A stretch of DNA of 36,697 bases. Source: Helicobacteraceae bacterium (lineage in GTDB: Bacteria; Campylobacterota; Campylobacteria; Campylobacterales; Sulfurimonadaceae). Both the position numbers and the translations under genes were made by a program. Shown here in pieces: positions 26,286-33,260 of this stretch (its first letter is position 1; every line of letters starts with the position of its first letter). The notes beneath the pieces are model-generated. The model worked only from the letters and a program-made list of their open reading frames with translations, did no database searches and was not told the origin of the DNA. The stretch spans positions 1 to 36,697 of the forward strand of contig WTBY01000067.1 in the NCBI GenBank assembly GCA_013138865.1. The letters run 5' to 3'.

Positions 26286-27392
26286 CAATAGTTGAATGAT
26301 TTCATTCATCTGTTGAATATTAATTGATTCAGATTCATTCATACTTTTTCTAATATGAAGAACTTCATTTACACTTATTCCGTAAGGATCTTTTTTCTCA
26401 ACTTTTGTTTTATCATTTTTAAAAGTAACCATATCAAGGTTTTTTCTTGAGTATTGTAAAAAGTAGAGTACTCTAAAATTACCAGTATGCTCTTTTTCTA
26501 CACATATAACAGCCTCAGTGGCATTTTTAGTATTTACGTCACTAAACATCTCTTTAAACTTAGCTATAGGCATATAGCCTATATATATTTTAGTAAATAA
26601 CTCATGGTAACGCACAACATCTTCACGAAGTAAGAACTCCATATCAAGAGTTTTTTTAGGGTTAGAACGTGATTTTTTAAGTATCCAAGCTAAAGTATTA
26701 TAGTACCTGAAAGGGTAGATGTCTAAAACATCAGTACCAACTACTTTTTCATCTTTTATAATTTCAAATGGTTTTAACTTTCTCTTTTTAGTTGAAGCTA
26801 TATAGTCTAAAGTAGGTGTAGCGTCAAATGGCTTTATAATCCACGTTGTTGCGTGAGCAGGGAGGGCATTCACTCCAACAACACCTTCAGTTAAAATTAG
26901 AAGAGCTTTTACTTCTAGTTTTGGAAAGTAGGCTTCTAAAAGAGCTTTTTTCTTTCTTAGACGTTTACGAAGAGAAGAGACTGATTTTGTAAGGGTCATT
27001 TCTACAAAATATAGCTCATTTTGTTTTGTAAATATAAGAGCGTCAAACTCTCCGATCTCATTTCTATTTGTACGACAGACTATACTGCCTTTTTCATCTA
27101 ATGAGATCGTATTAGGAAGAGCATATGTTTTTTTAGTTCTATGAGGCCCTTTAACAATAAAATATTTTATATCATCATTTTCAACAGCATAGCGAAGTAG
27201 TTTTTCGTATACGAAGTTTTCAAATACTTGTCCTGAAAAAGATTGAAAATGCACTAAGAACTCAGGTGATTCACGATCAATACCATTACGTATCATCTTT
27301 AATATATGTTTTACACCATAATAATAGTATAGAACATTGTCGCCTATGTCGTCACTCGTTGAGTTTTTAATTGATTGCGTTATTTTTAACAT
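26277..27392 (-). CDS. hypothetical protein with PD-(D/E)XK-nuclease-like core
   Basis: I do not recognise the full family. Residues 53-135 have the layout of the PD-(D/E)XK nuclease fold: Glu58 in SGQVFENFVYEKLL, then GEFDALIF with Asp117, then LYFVEMTLT with Glu131-x-Thr133. The last position is Thr where Lys is usual. A very basic helix follows (LRKRLRKKKA, 141-150). The arrangement recalls the nuclease half of Card1/DUF1887 proteins. The C-terminal 200 residues are unassigned. The gene is a single unit between yebC and the M23 gene and shows no toxin-antitoxin or CRISPR neighbours. Confidence 0.7.
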   Translation of the reverse strand: MLKITQSIKNSTSDDIGDNVLYYYYGVKHILKMIRNGIDRESPEFLVHFQSFSGQVFENFVYEKLLRYAVENDDIKYFIVKGPHRTKKTYALPNTISLDEKGSIVCRTNRNEIGEFDALIFTKQNELYFVEMTLTKSVSSLRKRLRKKKALLEAYFPKLEVKALLILTEGVVGVNALPAHATTWIIKPFDATPTLDYIASTKKRKLKPFEIIKDEKVVGTDVLDIYPFRYYNTLAWILKKSRSNPKKTLDMEFLLREDVVRYHELFTKIYIGYMPIAKFKEMFSDVNTKNATEAVICVEKEHTGNFRVLYFLQYSRKNLDMVTFKNDKTKVEKKDPYGISVNEVLHIRKSMNESESINIQQMNEIIQLLKS

Positions 27393-27413
27393 GAATGTAT
27401 TCTACCTTAATAT

Positions 27414-28220
27414 TTAGTTGAAAAAAAGTCTTGGGTCAACCATATTTCCATTTAGTGAAACTCCCCAGTGTAAATGGGGACCTGTAACACGACCTGTTTT
27501 GCCGACCAGTCCAAAAATTTCACCCTTTTTAACTCTGTCACCTTTTTTCTTTTTAAACTTACTTAAATGACAATACATAGTTACTAAGCCTTCGCCATGA
27601 TCTATAAAAACCACATTTCCATTAAAGAAAAAGTTACCTTGTTCTATGATCACTCCATTTAGTGGAGCCATCATAGGTGTTCCCTCTTTTGCACTTAGAT
27701 CAATTCCACTATGTGGTTTCTTTGGTTTTTTATTAAAGTAACGTCTTTTTCCAAAATCATCTGAAAACTTTACATTCAGAGGTTTGATCATTTCCAAATC
27801 TTTAAATTTTTGAGTTGTAAAACTATTCAGTGCTGTTGTTGATCTCTTTTTTTCACCGTAGTGACGATCAAGATTTGTTTTACTAAGCGTGACATGCTTA
27901 TTTGTTTTTAATGTAATGTACTGTTTTTGATACTCTTTATTTTTTATATTGATAGCTACACTACTCTCTAGTTCTCCATCAAGAACTCTGATCTCGTATG
28001 GTTTATTAAGGTCATAACCAAGTGGAATACCTGCGATCACTCTGTATGTACCTTTGCTAGATGTTTCTAAAACCATTAACTCTTGTTTTTCATGAAACGC
28101 TTTAGGTTTAGAAGAAGCGGTTACACTTAAAGCTACAACACCACCAGGTACAGCATGTTTTTTTGGAAAAGTTGATGCATATAGTGCTGAACAAAATAGT
28201 GCAAGAAGAAAAAATTTCAT
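27414..28220 (-). CDS. M23-family metallopeptidase (LytM domain)
   Basis: This 268-aa exported protein has a signal peptide at about residues 1-15. The C-terminal LytM domain has its zinc ligands His170 and Asp174 (KKPHSGIDLS) and His251 in HLHW, with catalytic His218 and His249. It would cleave peptidoglycan cross-bridges or stem peptides in the periplasm. The N-terminal half is an unassigned beta-rich region. It is divergent from the UDG-like gene. Confidence 0.93.
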   Translation of the reverse strand: MKFFLLALFCSALYASTFPKKHAVPGGVVALSVTASSKPKAFHEKQELMVLETSSKGTYRVIAGIPLGYDLNKPYEIRVLDGELESSVAINIKNKEYQKQYITLKTNKHVTLSKTNLDRHYGEKKRSTTALNSFTTQKFKDLEMIKPLNVKFSDDFGKRRYFNKKPKKPHSGIDLSAKEGTPMMAPLNGVIIEQGNFFFNGNVVFIDHGEGLVTMYCHLSKFKKKKGDRVKKGEIFGLVGKTGRVTGPHLHWGVSLNGNMVDPRLFFN

Positions 28221-28263
28221 TAAATAAACTACCCTTTAACTCTTTTTATATATACTCATATTT

Positions 28264-28920
28264 ATGAAATCATATCAGAACCTATCTCTACTGCAAAACT
28301 TGTATCGTATGAAGATGGCAGGTTTCGAATATATTGATCCTATAGTCATAAATAAGGCGAATATTAACCTCTCATTTGAGAATATGTTAGAACTCTCAAC
28401 TGCAGTTAGTAAGTGCCATTTATGTGATCTAAGCAAATCCCGTTCTCAAAGTATGAGTGGCGAAGGAAATATTTACGCTGATGTTATGATCGTAGATGCT
28501 AGCGTATCAGATATACAAAATGATAGAAATAGTTATTTTGTTGGTAAAAGCGGTGAAATACTAGAAAAAATGGTTGAGAATGTTTTAGGCTTAAAAACTT
28601 CAGACATATATATAACACATATAGCAAAGTGTAAACCATTGGGAGCGAATAAAGTTTCAAGTTCTGAGTATAACAGTTGCAAACCATATTTACTTAGGCA
28701 AATAGAGCTAATTAATCCAACTATAATTATAGTTCTTGGTGATGAAGCTTATAGAGTTTTGAGTGAAGATACAACACCATTTGAAAATATAAGAGGACAA
28801 AAAATAAAATTTATGAATAAAAATTTAGTTACAATACACCATCCACAACACTTATTACGTAACCCATCTCTAAAAAAAGAGACGTTGTACGATCTACAAA
28901 TGATAAAGAGCTTTTTATGA
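28264..28920 (+). CDS. uracil-DNA-glycosylase-like iron-sulfur protein with altered active site
   Basis: The four cysteines Cys51, Cys54, Cys123 and Cys139 match the spacing of the 4Fe-4S cluster in family 4 uracil-DNA glycosylases. Other family segments, SYFVGKSGEIL and HHPQHLLRNP, are present. The catalytic motif A (normally GEAPG) reads DASVS, and the usual Asn in YITN is His119. It may be inactive, or act on a different substrate. The N-terminus (about 40 aa) is longer than the core needs. The stop overlaps the next gene's ATG by 4 bases. Confidence 0.85.
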   Translation: MKSYQNLSLLQNLYRMKMAGFEYIDPIVINKANINLSFENMLELSTAVSKCHLCDLSKSRSQSMSGEGNIYADVMIVDASVSDIQNDRNSYFVGKSGEILEKMVENVLGLKTSDIYITHIAKCKPLGANKVSSSEYNSCKPYLLRQIELINPTIIIVLGDEAYRVLSEDTTPFENIRGQKIKFMNKNLVTIHHPQHLLRNPSLKKETLYDLQMIKSFL

Positions 28921-30191
28921 GAATATTACTACTTTTACTGCCACTACTTCTTTTTGCACAGAGTTATAAGGTCTCTAATATTCCTTTACCTAAGCTCTCT
29001 ATTGAAAATTTAAATATTGCAGAGTGTAACCAAGAGTGCTTAGAACAACTTCTTGAAGATGAACAAATTTTTTCATTTTTAGCTCGTATAACTTCTAATT
29101 CATCAACACAAGAGTTAAAAGAGCAATTTTTTATATATAGCTCACTTTTAAACATTGCACATAAAAATGGTATTAATCAAGAGTTTAAAGTAGCACTACT
29201 TCTACCTTATAAAGTTATTGGTAGGTATGCTTCTATGACTACTAAAACAACATTTGCATATATGCTTGCAAGAAATACAGCTTTTGAGATAAAGAGTTAT
29301 CAAGTAGAAGATGAAAGTGCTAAAGAGTTTCAAAAAGCCATAGAGCTTATAAAGCAAGATGGTTTTAACTATGTGATCGCACCACTTACACTAAAAGGTG
29401 TTGTAAATATAGCTACACTTAACACAAATTCTTTAGAGTTATATTTTCCTACAATTCATAAAAGTTCTCTGCAAGGGTACCGTTCTAACTTCTTTTTTGG
29501 TGGTATTGATTATAAAAAGCAGTTAAGTGAACTTATGAAAAATAGTGTCTCTCCATTAGCCCTTTTTTATGATAGCTCAGACTTGGCAAATAGGTTGAAT
29601 AACTACACAAAAGAGATCTACGCTGAAAGTAATACTACATATAAAAAAGAGTTAGTTAGTTTTAAAATCAAAAGACATGATTCTAATTTGAAAAAAGAGT
29701 TAAAAGGTAATAGGAAAATTCAGCGCTCTTCTGTATTTTTAAATACTCCGATCGTAAAAAGTGCTATGATTATGTCACAACTTACACTATATGATGCAAA
29801 TGTTACAAACATACTTTCCACGCAGATAAACTACGATCCTATACTACTTTCTATGACACAGTATGATGATCGTAGAACTATGATTATAGCTAACTCTATA
29901 GGACTAAACAATAAGGTAATTATAGAAGCCAACTCTCTTTTAGAAAATGATATTAACTATGATTGGATTAACTATGCTACGACTATTGGTGTTGATTATT
30001 TTCATCATAAGATAACAACAGCTGATCGAGAGTATCCACAAGAAATGATTGAAAATCAGATAGAGTACGACATAACACTTTTAAAGCCAACTTTTTCAAG
30101 ATTTGTTAAGTATGTAACACCAGAAGATAAAAATATTAATACAGATGACTTAAATATTATTCCTAGACTATTTTCAAAAAAGACGTTCTAG
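28917..30191 (+). CDS. exported type 1 periplasmic-binding-fold (LpoA-like) protein
   Basis: The 424-aa product has a strong signal peptide (residues 1-14, LLLLLPLLLFAQS) with no lipobox. From about residue 95 the pattern of alternating strands and helices (KVALLLPYKVIGRYASM, NYVIAPLTLKGVVN, LALFYDSSDLANRL) resembles the type 1 periplasmic-binding fold, as in the LpoA activator of penicillin-binding protein 1A. This is pattern-based inference. It starts inside the UDG-like gene (ATGA overlap) and ends 18 bases inside the convergent thioesterase gene. Confidence 0.7.
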   Translation: MRILLLLLPLLLFAQSYKVSNIPLPKLSIENLNIAECNQECLEQLLEDEQIFSFLARITSNSSTQELKEQFFIYSSLLNIAHKNGINQEFKVALLLPYKVIGRYASMTTKTTFAYMLARNTAFEIKSYQVEDESAKEFQKAIELIKQDGFNYVIAPLTLKGVVNIATLNTNSLELYFPTIHKSSLQGYRSNFFFGGIDYKKQLSELMKNSVSPLALFYDSSDLANRLNNYTKEIYAESNTTYKKELVSFKIKRHDSNLKKELKGNRKIQRSSVFLNTPIVKSAMIMSQLTLYDANVTNILSTQINYDPILLSMTQYDDRRTMIIANSIGLNNKVIIEANSLLENDINYDWINYATTIGVDYFHHKITTADREYPQEMIENQIEYDITLLKPTFSRFVKYVTPEDKNINTDDLNIIPRLFSKKTF

Positions 30192-30548
30192 CAACTCTTT
30201 TGCTTCCGAACTAAAACGTGAGACTCTGTTCTCATGATCTAAAAAAACAAGCTTAATGTTCATACTAAATACTTTCTCACTACCACGATATATAATTTGT
30301 TCTAATGTAAAAGATGCACTTTTGGCCTGAAGTAAGGTTGTTTTAACTTCAAGCATTTCACCAATTGTAGAAGACTTTATAAACTTAGCTTCGAGAGAAG
30401 AAGCAACAAAGTGACCACTTTCTAAAATAGGTGAGCTCCCAATATTAAAAAAAAGCTCACTACGAGCACGTTCACAAAACTTTAAATAGTTAGCATGATA
30501 AACAATACCACCTATATCTGTATCTTCGTAATAGACCCTTATCTTCAT
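30174..30548 (-). CDS. ybgC: YbgC-family acyl-CoA thioesterase
   Basis: The hot-dog-fold signature YYEDTDIGGIVYHANYLKF carries the catalytic Asp. Family members hydrolyse short- or long-chain acyl-CoA and are often linked to the Tol-Pal region, which is not seen here. I chose the ATG at 30548 (124 aa, MKIRVY) with GAGGAG eight bases upstream; an upstream ATG at 30602 has no such site and adds residues unlike the family. Confidence 0.92.
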   Translation of the reverse strand: MKIRVYYEDTDIGGIVYHANYLKFCERARSELFFNIGSSPILESGHFVASSLEAKFIKSSTIGEMLEVKTTLLQAKSASFTLEQIIYRGSEKVFSMNIKLVFLDHENRVSRFSSEAKELLERLF

Positions 30549-30775
30549 GCTAAACTCCTCTGTATAGGGGTTTTCGAGCCCTCTAAAATAAAACGGTACC
30601 AAAATTTTTGAAACTTAAAGCTCTTCTTGTTTATATTTTTTTGTATTGTACAGCAAACAAGCAACAATTGACTTAATTAAATAGTGTCTAGGGTAGGGGG
30701 GTATTCAAATATTATAATGCCCAAAAAAGTCAAGACAACTTTTTCAGAAATCTAATTCCTCTTTAACCTGTTACC

Positions 30776-30880
30776 CTAAGACACAATCACCTCTATTTTT
30801 TGATAAGCCTCATCGTTGAGTTGTAAACTTTCACAATAAACATTCATAGGCTTTTTATATTGAAGTGTTTGATGAAATCT
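30776..30880 (-). pseudogene. IS3 OrfB C-terminal fragment
   Basis: The fragment reads RFHQTLQYKKPMNVYCES and ends EVIVS before TAG. RFHQxLxYKxPxxVY is the usual end of IS3-family integrase (OrfB). The catalytic DDE core is absent. Confidence 0.8.
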
Positions 30881-31038
30881 TTTCTTTAACAAGTTTAGCT
30901 GGCTCCATTGCCATCTCTGCATTTTCTAAAAATATTATGCTCACTTGCAATCTCATTTAGTGTTCGATCACCTTTTAAAAGCTCTAGCACTAACTTAGTT
31001 TTTAACTCTGTTGAATATTTTGTTATTATTCTACTCAT
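30881..31038 (-). pseudogene. IS3 OrfA fragment with internal deletion
   Basis: It starts MSRIITKYSTELKTKLVLEL, the usual helix-turn-helix start of IS3 OrfA, and runs to ASEHNI. It then shifts frame into a later OrfA segment (FLENAEMAMEPAKLVKEK, about 30877-30931), which is joined to the OrfB end. The frame first read stops at 30895. Two separate deletions are therefore needed to explain the relic. Confidence 0.75.
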
Positions 31039-31325
31039 AATCTACCCTTTAAGAATTTTATTTTACCTTTTTGGGAATTAGTTCTTGATTTTTGTTGTAC
31101 TAATTTCTTGGGGCATTATACATATTTAATGGAACTTTTTATGTGCTATATCTTAAATATTTCAGATCAACAGTATAGCTAAATCCTTGGCCCTGTTTTT
31201 AAACCTTAAGTAGACTTTTTTAGCACTTCTTAAAATATTAAACCTGTCAATTTAAAATATGAAAGGCATTATATATAGAATAAATGGATAATATTAGTAA
31301 ATTTTTTTAATATAGAAAGCATTTA

Positions 31326-31904
31326 ATGAATATAACAACGAGCGATTCGAAAAAACTGTTAGTACTCAATAAGCCTAAGGGTTATGTGGTCACACGATCT
31401 GACGAACTTGGTCGAAAAACAGTTTATAACCTTTTACCAGATTGGGTTTTTGATGATGGATGGATGCCTATTGGACGCCTTGATCTAGAATCAAAAGGGC
31501 TTCTACTATTTACAACTAACGGTAAGATAGGCGATGCGTTAACTAGACCTGGGAATTGCGTTAAAGTATACGAGATCTGGGTCAGGGGACATGTTACAGA
31601 TGAACATATTGCAGAGGCCTTAAAAGGAGTGAAAAGTAAGAATGAATTACTAAAAGCTCTTGTTGTCGAAAAAATAGGTATTGGTGGAGCAAAAACAAAA
31701 CTTAGAATACAAATTGATGAGGGTAAAAATCGTCATATAAGACGGCTTTTTGGGGCGTTAAAAGACCCGAAATTTGGAACACCATTAAAGGTCTTGAACT
31801 TGAGCCGAATCAGCATTGGGAATTTTAAACTCAACATCGAAAGTGGTAAGTGGCGTTACCTTTCATTAGAAGAGGAGAAAATGTTAATTAAAAATATTGA
31901 TTAA
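31326..31904 (+). CDS. RsuA/RluE-type pseudouridine synthase
   Basis: The 192-aa enzyme has the catalytic Asp53 in PIGRLDLESKGLLLFT and the family end EGKNRHIRRLFGAL. It has no N-terminal S4 domain, like the RluE group that modifies 23S rRNA, so RluE is the likely type. Its target base cannot be fixed from sequence. It is a single gene, with the ATG at 31326 after a weak GAAAGC site. Confidence 0.9.
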   Translation: MNITTSDSKKLLVLNKPKGYVVTRSDELGRKTVYNLLPDWVFDDGWMPIGRLDLESKGLLLFTTNGKIGDALTRPGNCVKVYEIWVRGHVTDEHIAEALKGVKSKNELLKALVVEKIGIGGAKTKLRIQIDEGKNRHIRRLFGALKDPKFGTPLKVLNLSRISIGNFKLNIESGKWRYLSLEEEKMLIKNID

Positions 31905-31943
31905 CATGGAAAGGCTACTTTATATAGATAATCATAAATTTTA

Positions 31944-31971
31944 TTTTGTAGTATAGATATTGACTACAAAA
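31944..31971. promoter_or_regulatory. perfect inverted repeat over the ATPase promoter
   Basis: TTTTGTAGT (31944-31952) and ACTACAAAA (31963-31971) are a perfect 9-bp inverted repeat with a 10-bp spacer, and the right arm overlaps the -35 box. A third copy of the half-site, GACTACAAA, is at 32004-32012, 42 bases on, which is four DNA turns. This looks like a repressor-type operator. Confidence 0.6.
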
Positions 31972-31988
31972 AGATAGTGTGATATACT
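31960..31988 (+). promoter_or_regulatory. sigma-70 promoter for the AAA+ ATPase gene
   Basis: TTGACT (31960-31965) and TATACT (31983-31988) are separated by an ideal 17 bases. The start would leave a leader of about 67 nt before the ATG at 32062. Confidence 0.65.
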
Positions 31989-32061
31989 TGTACTTCTATT
32001 TAAGACTACAAATAAGTAAATTTCATATCAGTAGTTTAATGTTACAGTACAAAGGAAAAGT

Positions 32062-33198
32062 ATGATTAAATTTCAAACTGGTAAGATTGCTAAAGCAGCA
32101 TCTTTTTTAGGTAGAGAGGATATAGTTAAAGAGGTAGAGACCTACCTTAGTATGGGTCAATCAGTAGTACTTATTGCACCTAGAAGATTTGGTAAGAGTT
32201 CGATAATAAATAAAATTTTAGAAGATAATAAAAATCGTTATAAAATACTATCTATTGATCTAATGGGAATATACTCTAAAAGGGATTTTGCGGAGCATAT
32301 AATAAATAATATTTATGCATCTATAGGAATTTATGGAATTATTGCAAAATTAAAAGATATCAGTATTGAGTTTTTTAAAGATATTACAAATCATTTAACA
32401 TCACTAAAGCTATCCATAGAAGACATATCCATAGAGACAACAGGAAAGTTTCTTAAGCAGACTGATGAGGATAAACTATTATCTTATGCGTTAGAGTTGC
32501 CTGAGCAGATAGCAGTTAAGTTAAAACATAAGTATCTATTTGTAATTGATGAGCTTGGAGAAATTGATAAATTTCAGTCTAAAAATGAACTACTAGAGAA
32601 AATGCGCACAATCTTTCAAAATCAAGAAAATATAGTTTTTTTATTTGCTGGTTCACAGTATGCATTGATGACAAAAATATTCACTCATAAATCATCTGCA
32701 TTCTATAAGTTTGCAGTGCCAATTGATGTGCCCACTATGAAGGCAAGTGATTTTCAAGAGTTATTTAAAAGTGTTTTTTACAGCAACAATATATCAATAC
32801 CAAAAGATTTTGCAAAAGACATAGAGAAAATAAGCCAAGGAATACCTTATTACATGGTTAGAATAGCTCAACAAGTATTAATAGATGCAAAACTGAAAGA
32901 TCAAATAAATACATATTGCTACTCAATAAGAGCTGCTTCTTTGAAAGTATATACCAAAGAAGTAAGTTATTTTGCATCAGAACTGAGTAAGCTAAGAGGA
33001 AGAAAATATGATTTTACTATACTTAAAGCGTTGTCACAAAATATAAATCATACAAAAGCATTAGCTGAATTAGGTGTTTCAAGACAAAATGCAAATACTA
33101 TAATTAATTCTCTTATATCTATTGGGTTAGTTCAAAAGAGAGAAAGATATAGAATAATTGATCCATTTATGCAAAGGTATATTAAAAAGTTAGTTTAA
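32062..33198 (+). CDS. AAA+ ATPase with C-terminal winged helix (archaeal-ATPase type)
   Basis: Walker A PRRFGKSS is at residues 40-47 and Walker B YLFVIDELGEID at about 158-169, followed by a sensor-like LFAGSQYAL. The C-terminal 70 residues look like a winged helix (LAELGVSRQNANTIINSL). This matches the Orc/Cdc6-related 'archaeal ATPase' group found scattered in bacteria, whose role is mostly unknown. The length is 378 aa. The ATG at 32062 follows AAAGGAAAAG. The gene has its own promoter and operator and is followed 62 bases later by the sensor kinase. Confidence 0.85.
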   Translation: MIKFQTGKIAKAASFLGREDIVKEVETYLSMGQSVVLIAPRRFGKSSIINKILEDNKNRYKILSIDLMGIYSKRDFAEHIINNIYASIGIYGIIAKLKDISIEFFKDITNHLTSLKLSIEDISIETTGKFLKQTDEDKLLSYALELPEQIAVKLKHKYLFVIDELGEIDKFQSKNELLEKMRTIFQNQENIVFLFAGSQYALMTKIFTHKSSAFYKFAVPIDVPTMKASDFQELFKSVFYSNNISIPKDFAKDIEKISQGIPYYMVRIAQQVLIDAKLKDQINTYCYSIRAASLKVYTKEVSYFASELSKLRGRKYDFTILKALSQNINHTKALAELGVSRQNANTIINSLISIGLVQKRERYRIIDPFMQRYIKKLV

Positions 33199-33260
33199 TA
33201 TACTCTCACTATCGATAGATGTCAGGCTAGTAAATAGGAATAAAAATTTTAAGGAAAAAA

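Larger units (their letters stand above)
30713..31120 (-). mobile_element. IS3-family relic with both terminal inverted repeats
   Basis: This 408-bp unit is bounded by TATAATGCCC (30713-30722) and GGGCATTATA (31111-31120), and similarity continues inwards (CAAAAAAGT against the complement of ATTTCTTG). It contains the start of orfA and the last 34 codons of orfB on the minus strand; the middle of the element is gone. If the ends are still recognised it could move like a MITE when an intact copy supplies transposase. No clear target duplication is visible. Outside this relic, 30549-30712 and 31121-31325 hold nothing I can identify. Confidence 0.75.

Noticed and set aside
30696-30701. Run of six G beside the IS3 relic, a possible phase-variable tract
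   Set aside because: The tract is short, not inside a gene, and no promoter elements are spaced around it.
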